Assembly: GCA_030649955.1 (NCBI GenBank)
Contig: JAUSFD010000015.1
Span: 1 to 64,000, forward strand
Length of the DNA stretch: 64,000 bases
Origin: Candidatus Peregrinibacteria bacterium
Lineage (GTDB): Bacteria; Patescibacteriota; Gracilibacteria; Peribacterales; Peribacteraceae
Direction of reading: 5' to 3'
Of this stretch, positions 25,156-33,226 are shown piece by piece. How positions within the stretch are numbered: position 1 is the stretch's first letter; each line of letters starts with the position of its first letter. Both the position numbers and the translations under genes were made by a program. The notes under the pieces were generated by a model. That model saw only the letters and a list, made by a program, of their open reading frames with translations. It did not search any database and was not told where the DNA came from.

Positions 25156-25307
25156 ACGAAGAAAGAAAACTGTGATGTCGCTCTCTCTTCTGCAATCACG
25201 CTGATGCGTCAAACTTCCGTCCATCGCGCGTTTTGCAATGTGATTCGAGCACATTCTGCGGAGTCTTCCATGGGCACAAAAAATGATCAACACTGGGGCC
25301 TCCAAAA

Positions 25308-25336
25308 TTGACACACTGCGAGCGCTCACGGAGAAT
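25308..25336 (+). promoter_or_regulatory. promoter of the 25349 gene
   Basis: Consensus TTGACA (25308-25313), a 17-base spacer and GAGAAT (25331-25336). It ends 12 bases before the ATG at 25349 and argues against the upstream start at 25283. Confidence 0.55.
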
Positions 25337-25348
25337 TTCCGTTCCACT

Positions 25349-26215
25349 ATGCCCTACAAGCACTTCGCAGAGACGGTCCTCATTCTCATCCTCGCCCTCC
25401 TCATCATGGCGACGGGGGTGGTCATCGACACGCTGCCGCTCCTCCCAGAGGGGACAGTACCCTGGGGGATCACCATAGCCATTGCCGTGCTCTACCCGTT
25501 GCTGCTCTACCCGTCTTTCCGCCGGAATCGTGCGGATTACTCCTTCCGCTTGCTGCACTTCATCCCCGCAGTGCTCCTGCTGATCTGGTTCCTGATCCAG
25601 CTCATCGCCATCCGCGCGCCGCAGTTCCTCAATGTCCACCACTGGTACACGTGGGGGTGGACCGGGGGAGCGGTGATCATCGCATTCTTCCTCCTCGCGG
25701 TCTTCTGCCTGCAGGTGATTCGCCGACGCGTACCGCGGATCCTCTTCCTCCTCCTCCTCCTCATCCCGTTCACGGTTTCCGGGGTGATGAGCGAGCGCAG
25801 TTACGATTGGGATAGTGCACTCTCGGCGCAACTCTGGCGGGGAACGTGGTGGGATGTCGTGAGCACTGGCACGTTCGTTGCTCAGGTGCCGACGAATACC
25901 CGTACTGGCTCCGGTGATGCCCAGTTCCCGCATTCGGCTGATCCGGAGGAAGAGGCGTGGCGCGAGAAGCTCCGGCAAGTGGAGGAGAAGAAGAAAGTCG
26001 CAGGGAAGGTGAATGTGAAGGACCAGGTGGCGCAGAAGTCCGTCGCTGGTTCCTCGGGCGTGGCGACGGCGACGGGAACGGGAAAGGAACTCAAAGAGGC
26101 GAAGACCGCACCCGTGCGCCTCCCGAAGTCCGGACCTGTCCTGAGCACGTTCGCCCTCGCATTCATCGCCGCGTACTGCTGCGTCGTCCATCGACGTGCA
26201 GTGTTGCGCGGGTAG
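25349..26215 (+). CDS. membrane protein with C-terminal LPKSG-type sorting tail
   Basis: The 288-residue protein has four hydrophobic segments in its first 150 residues, then a soluble part with a Lys/Glu coiled stretch (EEEAWREKLRQVEEKKK) and a Gly/Ala/Thr linker. The end reads LPKSGP, a hydrophobic segment STFALAFIAAYCCVV and basic HRRAVLRG, the order of a sortase signal (LPxTG, hydrophobic, positive). No family recognised for the rest, and no sortase gene lies in this window. The promoter at 25308 supports the ATG used. Confidence 0.6.
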   Translation: MPYKHFAETVLILILALLIMATGVVIDTLPLLPEGTVPWGITIAIAVLYPLLLYPSFRRNRADYSFRLLHFIPAVLLLIWFLIQLIAIRAPQFLNVHHWYTWGWTGGAVIIAFFLLAVFCLQVIRRRVPRILFLLLLLIPFTVSGVMSERSYDWDSALSAQLWRGTWWDVVSTGTFVAQVPTNTRTGSGDAQFPHSADPEEEAWREKLRQVEEKKKVAGKVNVKDQVAQKSVAGSSGVATATGTGKELKEAKTAPVRLPKSGPVLSTFALAFIAAYCCVVHRRAVLRG

Positions 26216-26258
26216 GGGGAACTTCCATCGGATGCATGGGAGCAGCTATCATGCGCGC

Positions 26259-27530
26259 ATGCCGACACTCCAGAAGTTGAACGCACGCCAGATCATCGAC
26301 TCTCGCGGGAACCCCACGATCGAAGTGGATGCCACCCTCTCCGATAGCTCCTTCGGGAGAGCTTCCATTCCCTCTGGTGTCTCTGCCGGTGTACACGAAG
26401 CGCTGGAGCTGCGCGATGGCGATGCTGCCGTCTTTGGTGGTAAATCTGTCTTCAAGGCCGTCGCGAATGTGAACGATACGATCGCGAAGGCGATGCAGCA
26501 GAAGGACATTGCGGATCAGCGATCCTTCGATCAGGCGCTCCTCGCGCTGGATGGCACGCCCAATAAGGCAAAGCTGGGTGCCAATGCGATCCTGGGAGTT
26601 TCCATGGCTGTCTGCCGTGCCCGTGCGATGAGCGAAAAGAGGTCACTGTGGCAATCCCTCGCCGACCAGTACGGTATCAAAAATCCGGTGTGCCTCCCCG
26701 TTCCGCAGATGGTCCTCGTGGAGGGCGGTGTCCATTCGGATGCCGGGCTCTCCTTCCAGGAGTTCATGGTTATTCCCGATGGATTCTCGCGCTTCTCCGA
26801 TGCGATCCGCGCGGGCGCGGAGATCTTCATGCACTTGAAGAAAATCCTCCACAAGGCCGGCCACAGCACCGCCGTGGGGGATGAGGGTGCCTGTGCGCCG
26901 CACCTGAAGACGGCGGATGAAGTGCTCACCATCCTCGCCTCGGCGATTCACGCTGCGGGCTACGATGGCAAGGTCCGTTTCGCCCTCGATGCTGCCGCCT
27001 CGGAATTCTGCAAGGACGGTGCCTACACCGTGGATGGGAAGACCCTCTCCTCCGGTGAGCTCGTTGCGTACTACAAGAATCTCTGCGCGAAGTTCCCTAT
27101 TCTTAGTATTGAGGACAGTCACAGCGAGGACGATTGGGATGGATTCGCTCAGTTGAAGAAGGCGACGAAAGGTGAGCTCCAGCTCGTCGGTGATGATCTC
27201 CTCGTCACGAATACGAAACGGATTCAAACGGCGATCGAGAAGGATGCCGTGAATGCTGTCCTTATTAAAGTGAACCAGATCGGGAGTGTGACGGAGACGG
27301 TCGATGCCGTCTTCCTCACCCAGAAGCAGGGCTGGAACGCTATTGTGAGTCACCGGGGAGGGGATACCGAGGACACCTTCATCTCGCACCTCGCTGTTGC
27401 CCTGGGTACAGGGCAGATCAAAACTGGCTCTCTCAGCAGAGGGGAGAGGACCGCCAAGTACAACGAACTTTTGAGGATTGAAGAGGAGCTTGGCGGGAAG
27501 GCGAAGTACGTTTCGCCGTTCAAGAGTTGA
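26259..27530 (+). CDS. eno: enolase
   Basis: The 423-residue glycolytic enzyme converts 2-phosphoglycerate to phosphoenolpyruvate. It shows SRGNPTIEVD at the start, the acid-base region VGDEGACAP, SIEDSHSEDDWDGF, VGDDLLVTN, the lysine motif LIKVNQIGSVTE, and SHRGGDTEDTFISHLAVALG. The family usually reads SHRSGETED, so GGD is a mild variant. TATCAT (26247-26252) ends six bases before ATG 26259; the upstream frame to 26196 contains the promoter and is unlikely to be translated. Confidence 0.96.
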   Translation: MPTLQKLNARQIIDSRGNPTIEVDATLSDSSFGRASIPSGVSAGVHEALELRDGDAAVFGGKSVFKAVANVNDTIAKAMQQKDIADQRSFDQALLALDGTPNKAKLGANAILGVSMAVCRARAMSEKRSLWQSLADQYGIKNPVCLPVPQMVLVEGGVHSDAGLSFQEFMVIPDGFSRFSDAIRAGAEIFMHLKKILHKAGHSTAVGDEGACAPHLKTADEVLTILASAIHAAGYDGKVRFALDAAASEFCKDGAYTVDGKTLSSGELVAYYKNLCAKFPILSIEDSHSEDDWDGFAQLKKATKGELQLVGDDLLVTNTKRIQTAIEKDAVNAVLIKVNQIGSVTETVDAVFLTQKQGWNAIVSHRGGDTEDTFISHLAVALGTGQIKTGSLSRGERTAKYNELLRIEEELGGKAKYVSPFKS

Positions 27531-27533
27531 GGT

Positions 27534-27797
27534 TCATTTTCGTGTCCTGTGCTTTCGCATCCATGCGCGTTTGAGTGCAGGGAGCGAGAAGGTCGACAGC
27601 ACGTACCCTCCAGTCGGAATCAGTCCGTGCAGCAGGGGACTGGCGCTCTCGATGCTCCATAGGAATATGACGGCGATCGCGTAGGTGAGGACGGCAATCG
27701 AGAAGCGACGCGTGAAACTCACTTCCCATGCTTTGTCGGCTTCGACGCGGAGGTTTCGCTCTAGAATGGCCTGTAGCTGCTCCTCAAGAGAAACCAT
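27534..27797 (-). CDS. two-TM membrane protein, 87 aa
   Basis: It has a helical N-terminus with LEEQLQAILERNLRVEADKAWEVSFTRR, then two hydrophobic segments (SIAVLTYAIAVIFLW and a second around GYVLSTFSL), and a basic tail. This layout is shared by a group of small uncharacterised membrane proteins I recall from CPR bacteria and archaea. It converges with eno, with three bases between stops. Confidence 0.65.
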   Translation of the reverse strand: MVSLEEQLQAILERNLRVEADKAWEVSFTRRFSIAVLTYAIAVIFLWSIESASPLLHGLIPTGGYVLSTFSLPALKRAWMRKHRTRK

Positions 27798-27846
27798 TGG
27801 AGAAGGTTACTCAATACTTTTCATGGTTTTTGCCGTACACAGAGCG

Positions 27847-27852
27847 TATCAT
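27847..27852 (+). promoter_or_regulatory. -10 element of hicBA
   Basis: TATCAT ends seven bases before the hicB ATG, the same hexamer and spacing as before eno. No good -35 is visible, which may point to activator or repressor control. Confidence 0.45.
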
Positions 27853-27859
27853 ACATACC

Positions 27860-28114
27860 ATGAAGAAGACCTCTCCAAAGCGCAAAGCACATTCAGCAGT
27901 ACGACTCCCGCTCATTGTGGAGAAAGATGAGACAGGGTTCTACGTTATTGAATGTCCCATCCTCCCGGGCTGTTACACGCAAGGCAAGACACTCGATGAG
28001 GCTCTGCGCAATATTCAAGAGGTGATTCACCTGGTGAGTGAGGAGAAGAGCAGCCGAGACATTCTGGAGAATTACGCGCCACGGGAAATCAGTTTCCACA
28101 CGATCACCATCTAA
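27860..28114 (+). CDS. hicB: HicB-family antitoxin
   Basis: The 84-residue protein has the partial RNase-H-like HicB fold: VRLPLIVEKDETGFYVIECPILPGCYTQGKTLDEALRN followed by an amphipathic helix, close to the family consensus (YxxxxPDLPGCxTxGxTxEEAxxN). HicB neutralises HicA and usually represses its operon. No C-terminal DNA-binding domain is evident. The frame is open from 27728, but ATG 27860 is set by the -10. hicA follows after five bases. Confidence 0.85.
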   Translation: MKKTSPKRKAHSAVRLPLIVEKDETGFYVIECPILPGCYTQGKTLDEALRNIQEVIHLVSEEKSSRDILENYAPREISFHTITI

Positions 28115-28119
28115 ATTCT

Positions 28120-28344
28120 GTGCTGAAGCTGCCCGCTATTTCCGGGCGCAATGCAGTCAAGCGTTTTGAACGACATGGCTACCGTGCAGTGCGTCAGCGT
28201 GGAAGCCATATCCGCTTGATCCACTCCTCCAATCCATCCTGTAAACCGTTGACCATTCCTGATCATGCCGAACTGGGGAGGGGACTCCTTCGAAAACTTC
28301 TACGAGATGCACAGCTCACTCTCGATGAATTTCTGGAGTTGTGA
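28120..28344 (+). CDS. hicA: HicA-family mRNA interferase toxin
   Basis: The 74-residue HicA is a double-stranded-RNA-binding-like fold that cleaves mRNA. It has SGRNAVKRFERHGYRAVRQRGSH with the catalytic-type histidine at residue 30, then TIPDHAELGRGLLRKLLRDAQLTLDEFLEL. The GTG start lies five bases after the hicB stop. The antitoxin-first order is the less common arrangement for this family. A fragment of tRNA-Pro begins 12 bases after the stop. Confidence 0.88.
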   Translation: MLKLPAISGRNAVKRFERHGYRAVRQRGSHIRLIHSSNPSCKPLTIPDHAELGRGLLRKLLRDAQLTLDEFLEL

Positions 28345-28355
28345 GTGAAGAGTAT

Positions 28356-28368
28356 TGGTCGGGACGAC
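28356..28368 (-). repeat. tRNA-Pro 3'-end copy 1
   Basis: The 13 bases (plus-strand TGGTCGGGACGAC) are identical and in the same orientation as the 3' end of tRNA-Pro at 28886-28898. Together they bracket about 520 bases that contain a GIY-YIG gene, as attachment-site duplicates would. Confidence 0.5.
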
Positions 28369-28397
28369 CCGCATTCGCCTCTGTCTCTGAGAGACTA

Positions 28398-28408
28398 GTC
28401 GGGACGAC
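28398..28408 (-). repeat. tRNA-Pro 3'-end copy 2
   Basis: Eleven bases GTCGGGACGAC repeat the same tRNA-Pro end 42 bases after the first copy. Both are followed by CCGC plus a TTCG- or TACG-containing sequence, so they may also belong to the hairpin element family. Confidence 0.4.
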
Positions 28409-28445
28409 CCCGCTACGCCCAAGCTGGCCCGGTTTCCTTTGCTCG

Positions 28446-28682
28446 TCAAATGAGCCTCTTATTTCGAAATGCGAACCCGGAGGAACTTTTCAGATATTTT
28501 TCGAAGGCAAACGCTTTCTTACTATCGTTAAATGCCGCATAGAACAGGAGTTCCTTGGGGCGAACTCGAGAAGTGGTTGGAACCGAATGGTGCTTATGAT
28601 GAATAAGTCGCTTTGAAAGATCCCGAGTACACCCAACGTAATGCTGTTCATTCTCAAGTTCGAGTATATAGACGTACTGCAT
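28446..28682 (-). CDS. single-domain GIY-YIG protein
   Basis: The 78-residue protein is of the YhbQ/UPF0213 type. It has VYILELENEQHYVGCT as the GIY-YIG motif, DLSKRLIHHKHHS as the basic second helix, ELLFYAAFNDSKKAFAFEKYLK with the conserved glutamate, and a short SGFAFRNKRLI end. Such proteins are predicted nucleases with unclear targets. ATG 28682 is chosen; the 20-residue upstream extension is unlike the family. Base composition is AT-richer than the surroundings. It lies 203 bases downstream of tRNA-Pro on the same strand. Confidence 0.8.
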   Translation of the reverse strand: MQYVYILELENEQHYVGCTRDLSKRLIHHKHHSVPTTSRVRPKELLFYAAFNDSKKAFAFEKYLKSSSGFAFRNKRLI

Positions 28683-28885
28683 AGCAGATGAATATATCAC
28701 TATTGTCTCGACACAATAGTGACATGCAACAAACAGCCCCACTTCGCTCTGCGAGTCGAAAAGAGTGCTCGGAGTCTGGTTACGTGTTTCTCCGTCTCAA
28801 GCAGAGCTTCGCGGGGCATACTTCGCATGTTCATTTACAAAGAAGTGTGGCTAGCCACGCGAAGCTCGCCGCAGCGAGCGAAGTG

Positions 28886-28962
28886 TGGTCGGGACGACAG
28901 GACTTGAACCTGCGACCTCTTGCACCCCATGCAAGCGCTCTAGCCAACTGAGCTACGTCCCG
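28886..28962 (-). tRNA. tRNA-Pro (anticodon GGG)
   Basis: The acceptor CGGGACG (28962-28956) pairs with CGTCCCG (28896-28890). The anticodon stem CTTGC/GCAAG holds loop ATGGGGT, anticodon GGG. T-arm GGTTCAAGTCC, discriminator A and encoded CCA ending at 28886. Confidence 0.94.
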
Positions 28963-29182
28963 GGAAGTAGCGATGCGTGCATCGTACCTGGTTCTCATAG
29001 TGAAACAAACGACGATGAATCCAGGGTGGTGGATTGTGAGTCATGAAGAGGTCACTTTCATGATTCAAGATTCTAGCTCCATGATTCAATTGGACCTGGT
29101 GAGCACTTGAAACAAGCCAGACTCTATGCTTCGATGTCCCCTTTTATGACTCCTTCCCTGTATCCCGGCCGCCGCATGGGTG
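28963..29182. other. intergenic region between tRNA-Pro and the DHH gene
   Basis: No gene seen. CATGATTCAA occurs twice (about 29059 and 29081) with a related inverted copy nearby, perhaps a worn periodic element. Confidence 0.3.
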
Positions 29183-29211
29183 TTGCAAAGTAATCGAAAG
29201 TATGTTATAAT
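29183..29211 (+). promoter_or_regulatory. near-consensus sigma70 promoter of the DHH gene
   Basis: TTGCAA (29183-29188), a 17-base spacer and perfect TATAAT (29206-29211). Transcription should start near 29218, leaving a leader of about 14 bases without a Shine-Dalgarno site. Confidence 0.8.
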
Positions 29212-29231
29212 GATATGTTCAACCTGATTCC

Positions 29232-30650
29232 ATGACCCTCTCTTCCCAGGACATCTCCGCAGCCACGCAGGCGATCCTGCAGCATCAGAAGCTGCTGATC
29301 GTCCCGCATGCGAACGTCGACCCGGATGGTCTGAGCAGCGCGCTTGCTTGCTTCCAGCTCTTCCAGGCGATCGGGAAGGACGTCACGGTCATCTGCCCGG
29401 ATACACCGCCGGAGTCGCTCAAGTTCCTCCCGGGGTTCGAGAAGTTAGAGAACGAGGTGGCGGAGAGTGAGAACTTCATCATCACGGTGAACCTGGAGGA
29501 TGGGGTGGAGGTCGACAAGATGCGCTACACCGTGGAGGACCAGCGCGTGAACATCATCGTGGTGCCGAAGAAAGGTCGCATTCGCCCTCGCAACATCACG
29601 TTCGGCGAAGGGGACAAGCGCTACGACCTGATTGTCGTCGTCGATACGGCGGACCTGGCACTCCTGGGATCCCTCTACACCCAGCATGTGGACCTGTTCT
29701 CCGATCTCCCAATCCTCAATGTCGATCACCACATCAGCAACGTGCGCTACGGGCAGATGCAGCTCATCGATGCGACGGCGGCGAGTGCGACGGAGGTTCT
29801 GTTCCAGTGGTTCATGCACGTGCCGGACTGGCGGACGCGCATCACCCCGGACATCGCGACGCTGCTCCTCACGGGACTCATCACGGATACGCGCAGTTTC
29901 CAGAATCCCAATACAACGCCGCGTTCCCTCGAGGTTGCCGCAGAGCTCCTCGAGAAGGGTGCACGGCAGCAGGAGATCATCCAGCACATTTATAAAACCA
30001 AGCCACTCTCAACGCTCAAGATCTGGGGGAGGGCTTTAAACCGCATCCAGATGGATACCGAGGTAGGCATCGTGTGGTCTACCATCAGTAAGGAGGACCT
30101 GCAGGAGATGGATGCGAAGAGTAAGGAAACGCACGGGATCCTCGACGAACTCATCTCGACGATTCCGAATGCGGATGTGCACGTGCTCTTCACGGAGATG
30201 GAGGACGGTGGACTCAAGGCGAGCCTGCGCTCCTCTGCTGCTATCGACGCGAGCAAACTCGCGGCGGAGACGTACGACGGCGGTGGCCACGCGCGCGCGG
30301 CCGGGTTACGCGTGCGCAACTACAGCAACTTCCAGCTCCAAGTGCTCGAGTGCGTGCAGAAGCTCAAAGAGGGAATGCAGAACCAACGGAGACAGAGCGA
30401 GGGGATGACACAGCCAGTCGCTGCGGTCCCTGCCGCCCCCCGACCTGCGGATGAGGAGGTGGTGTCCGTCGTCCGTGCCGAGGAGGTGAAAATTGCACCA
30501 CAGGAAGAGCGTGTGTCACCACCGCGCGAGAGTCGTCGGAGGAAGGATCCCAAATCTCCAGCTGAGCGTGTGGATCGAGAGGGGATGGAACCCGGCAGTC
30601 AGCGCGAGGAGCGAGATATCGTGCGGGATTTAACAGGAGAACAGACGTAG
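29232..30650 (+). CDS. DHH/DHHA1 phosphoesterase, NrnA-like
   Basis: The 472-residue protein has the DHH fold: HANVDPDGLSSALACF (motif I), VVVDTADLALLG (motif II), NVDHHISN (motif III, about residues 160-167), LTGLITDT (motif IV), and the DHHA1 substrate motif DGGGHARAAG. Relatives degrade nanoRNA, pAp or cyclic dinucleotides with Mn2+; which one is not evident. About 100 C-terminal residues are Pro/Glu/Arg-rich and probably disordered, an unusual addition. infB follows 180 bases downstream with its own promoter. Confidence 0.88.
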   Translation: MTLSSQDISAATQAILQHQKLLIVPHANVDPDGLSSALACFQLFQAIGKDVTVICPDTPPESLKFLPGFEKLENEVAESENFIITVNLEDGVEVDKMRYTVEDQRVNIIVVPKKGRIRPRNITFGEGDKRYDLIVVVDTADLALLGSLYTQHVDLFSDLPILNVDHHISNVRYGQMQLIDATAASATEVLFQWFMHVPDWRTRITPDIATLLLTGLITDTRSFQNPNTTPRSLEVAAELLEKGARQQEIIQHIYKTKPLSTLKIWGRALNRIQMDTEVGIVWSTISKEDLQEMDAKSKETHGILDELISTIPNADVHVLFTEMEDGGLKASLRSSAAIDASKLAAETYDGGGHARAAGLRVRNYSNFQLQVLECVQKLKEGMQNQRRQSEGMTQPVAAVPAAPRPADEEVVSVVRAEEVKIAPQEERVSPPRESRRRKDPKSPAERVDREGMEPGSQREERDIVRDLTGEQT

Positions 30651-30669
30651 AAGAGAGAATGGGAAATGA

Positions 30670-30758
30670 GCGCAGTAGATTCGTAGCGCAGTAGGGCGCA
30701 AGCGACTCCCTGAACGAGTGCTTTCTTTCGTTCTACCGTCCTACCAACCTACTGCGCT
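30670..30758. repeat. inverted periodic element I (period 8)
   Basis: The left arm has units GCGCAGTA, GATTCGTA, GCGCAGTA, GGGCGC; the right arm has GTTCTACC, GTCCTACC, AACCTACT, GCGC. It lies between the DHH gene and infB. Confidence 0.75.
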
Positions 30759-30800
30759 AACAAGCTCCTCTCTCCGCTTGGTTCGCAGCGCACGCTCTGG

Positions 30801-30806
30801 TACGCT
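30801..30806 (+). promoter_or_regulatory. possible -10 of infB
   Basis: TACGCT with a roughly 17-base leader that is pyrimidine-rich before the ATG. No good -35; moderate support only. Confidence 0.3.
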
Positions 30807-30829
30807 GTTCGCGGCTTTTCCTCTATCCC

Positions 30830-33121
30830 ATGCGCCTCGTCCAAGTCGCGAAAGTCCTCGGCATGACCGGGCAACAGCTCCGTAAGGAGCTGAGTGGCGT
30901 GAATTTCGGCGTCAAACCCACGGATCGCGAGATCCCGGACAACCTGGCGAAGGGCATTATCCGCTTCTACGCGGCGAAACTGGGATTGAAGATCGACCTG
31001 GAGGCGGTCACGGCGATGGACGATGACGGGGAGGAGGAGGGTGAGGAGCAAGGAGGCGCGGAGGCACCTGCTACTCCAACAACTCAGGAGGCAGAGGCGG
31101 CGACACCCGCTCCCGCTGTTTCGGAGCGCGCAGCTCCCGCGCAGAGCGAGTCCCTCAATGTGTTGCGTAAGCTCTCCCTCGAGGGCGTTCCCAAGGAGGC
31201 GATCGTGCGCCAGGAGCAGCAGGATCAGAAGAAGGCACTCACCAAGGCCGAGCGAGAGGAGCGCTCTCGCGAGCAGCGTGCGGCACAGGTGTTGCAGAAG
31301 GGACCACAGCACACGCAGCAGGAGCAAATCAAGAAGAAGGAGGGTGTCGTCCTCCTGCCGGAGCTGATCTCTGTGAAGGAGCTCGCGGAGAAGACGGGTA
31401 TACAGGTTCCTCTCATCATCCAGACACTCATGAAGAATGGGGTCATGGCAACGATCACGCAATCCATCGACTTCGACACCGCAATGATCGTCGCAACGGA
31501 ACTCGGGGTGACTGTAGATCGTGAGCAGCGCTCTGCGAACGTCGAGGATCTCTTGATGCGCAATCTCTCGGAACTCCTTAAGGATGAACCGGAGAAACTC
31601 CTGCCCCGTCCGCCGGTCGTGGTGGTGATGGGGCACGTCGACCACGGGAAGACAGCGCTCCTGGATGCCATCCGCCAGACGGACGTCGTCTCTGGCGAAG
31701 CGGGGGGCATCACGCAGCATATCGGGGCGTACCAGGTTGAACACCCTTCGACGAGCTCAGGGCAAGCGACGGAGATGCGGAAGATCACCTTCCTCGACAC
31801 ACCGGGACATGAGGCGTTCACCGCCATGCGAGCGCGTGGCGCCCAGGTTACGGACATCGCGATCATCCTCGTCTCTGCGGAGGAGGGGGTGAAGGCGACG
31901 ACCGTGGAGGCCATTCACCACGCGAAGGAGGCAGAAGTGCCGATCATCGCGGTCATCAGTAAGATCGACAAGGAGCGCGCGGACCCGGAACGTGTGAAAG
32001 GAGAGCTGGCTGCAGCAGGACTGCAACCGGAGGCGTGGGGAGGTTCCGTTCCCGTGGTGCTCTGCTCCGCAGTAACAAAGAAGGGGATCCCCGAGTTGCT
32101 CGACCACATCCTCCTCATCGCGGACATAAATGAACTCAAGGCGAACCCGAACCGCCCAGCCGTGGCGACCGTGATCGAGAGTCACCTGGATACTTCACTG
32201 GGGCCCCTCGCGACGGTGATCGTGAACACGGGGACGTTGAAAATGGGAGAGATCCTCGTTTGCGCCAGCAGTATGGGGCGCGTGAAGGCGATGATCGATG
32301 CGCATGGGGTGCGCCTCACGGAAGTGGGCCCCTCTGGCCCAGTGCGGGTCTCTGGCCTCGATGCCGTCACCCAAGTGGGCGATATCCTCCAGGTCGTCGC
32401 TTCAGAGAAAGAGGCTCGGGTACTCGCGACGGCGCTGCGGGCGGGGCAGGAGCAGCGCAAGAAGCATAGCTTCGCGGACCTCGTGAGCCGCCTCTCTGAA
32501 GGGAGGATCAAGCAGCTCAAGGTTGTCCTGAAGGCTGATGCGCAGGGATCTCTCGAAGCGATCCAGGAAGCACTCCGGCAGAAGTCCGAGGGCATGAAGG
32601 TGGGGGTGAAGGTCATCCACGCCGCTGTAGGTGCAGTCTCGGAATCCGATGTCATGATGACCGCCGCGAGCGAGGGAATGGTGCTCGCGTTCCATGCACC
32701 GGTGTCCCCTGACGTGCAGCGCACGGCGGATCGAGAGGGGGTAAAAGTGCGCCAGTACACCGTGCTCTACGATTTACTTGAGGAAGTCACGCGGTTACTC
32801 GAGGGCCTGGTTGAGCCGGAAGAGGAGGAGAGCATCCTAGGTCATCTAGAAGTACGCGGGGTCTTCCTCTCGAAGAAGAGCGAGCAGATCATCGGCGGCA
32901 AAGTGATGGATGGGATGATCAAGCGTGTATCCTTCCGCCTGCAGCGCGGTGGCGCAGAGATCGGTACCGGACGTATCACATCCCTCAAGCACGTCGATAA
33001 GGATATCAAGGAGGCGAAGGAGGGGAGCGAGTGCGGCATGCGCGTGGAGTCCTCTGTCCCCATCGAAGTGGGCGATACGCTGGAGGCGTATGTCCGGGAA
33101 CTCAAGAGAAAAGGAGAATGA
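30830..33121 (+). CDS. infB: translation initiation factor IF-2
   Basis: The 763-residue GTPase recruits initiator tRNA to the 30S subunit. A short N-terminal IF2N module ([16 protein letters not shown]) and a disordered acidic/Ala linker precede the second IF2N, then G1 [12 protein letters not shown] (about 268-279), [11 protein letters not shown]3 DTPGHEAF, G4 SKID, G5 SAVTKKG, and domains II to IV. Between GAYQVE and [10 protein letters not shown] it has an in-frame insertion HPSTSSGQA (residues 305-313) encoded by a palindromic repeat. Length is typical of CPR-size IF-2. There is no Shine-Dalgarno site. Confidence 0.96.
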   Translation: MRLVQVAKVLGMTGQQLRKELSGVNFGVKPTDREIPDNLAKGIIRFYAAKLGLKIDLEAVTAMDDDGEEEGEEQGGAEAPATPTTQEAEAATPAPAVSERAAPAQSESLNVLRKLSLEGVPKEAIVRQEQQDQKKALTKAEREERSREQRAAQVLQKGPQHTQQEQIKKKEGVVLLPELISVKELAEKTGIQVPLIIQTLMKNGVMATITQSIDFDTAMIVATELGVTVDREQRSANVEDLLMRNLSELLKDEPEKLLPRPPVVVVMGHVDHGKTALLDAIRQTDVVSGEAGGITQHIGAYQVEHPSTSSGQATEMRKITFLDTPGHEAFTAMRARGAQVTDIAIILVSAEEGVKATTVEAIHHAKEAEVPIIAVISKIDKERADPERVKGELAAAGLQPEAWGGSVPVVLCSAVTKKGIPELLDHILLIADINELKANPNRPAVATVIESHLDTSLGPLATVIVNTGTLKMGEILVCASSMGRVKAMIDAHGVRLTEVGPSGPVRVSGLDAVTQVGDILQVVASEKEARVLATALRAGQEQRKKHSFADLVSRLSEGRIKQLKVVLKADAQGSLEAIQEALRQKSEGMKVGVKVIHAAVGAVSESDVMMTAASEGMVLAFHAPVSPDVQRTADREGVKVRQYTVLYDLLEEVTRLLEGLVEPEEEESILGHLEVRGVFLSKKSEQIIGGKVMDGMIKRVSFRLQRGGAEIGTGRITSLKHVDKDIKEAKEGSECGMRVESSVPIEVGDTLEAYVRELKRKGE
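31744..31764. repeat. palindromic repeat inserted in frame in infB
   Basis: CCCTTCGACGAGCTCAGGG is an imperfect inverted repeat (CCCT with AGGG, TCGA core). It reads PSTSSGQ in the infB frame and CPELVEG on the other strand. I recall this repeat type scattered in many metagenome-derived genomes; that recollection is unchecked. Confidence 0.7.
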
Positions 33122-33151
33122 GGGTGACGGATGTTTACCCTCGATGTACAT

Positions 33152-33224
33152 CGTTTATTGGTTTACTCGTTTATTCGAAATGCAATAATGCGAATAAACG
33201 AATCAACGAGTAAACGAATAAACG
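33152..33224. repeat. inverted periodic element D1 (period 8)
   Basis: Left-arm units CGTTTATT, GGTTTACT, CGTTTATT; right-arm units AATAAACG, AATCAACG, AGTAAACG, AATAAACG. It separates the convergent ends of infB and the 33227 gene. D2 is at 53506. Confidence 0.85.
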
Positions 33225-33226
33225 GG

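Noticed and set aside
28341-28616. 91-codon plus-strand frame over the GIY-YIG gene
   Set aside because: It runs through tRNA fragments and lies antisense to a recognisable GIY-YIG protein.
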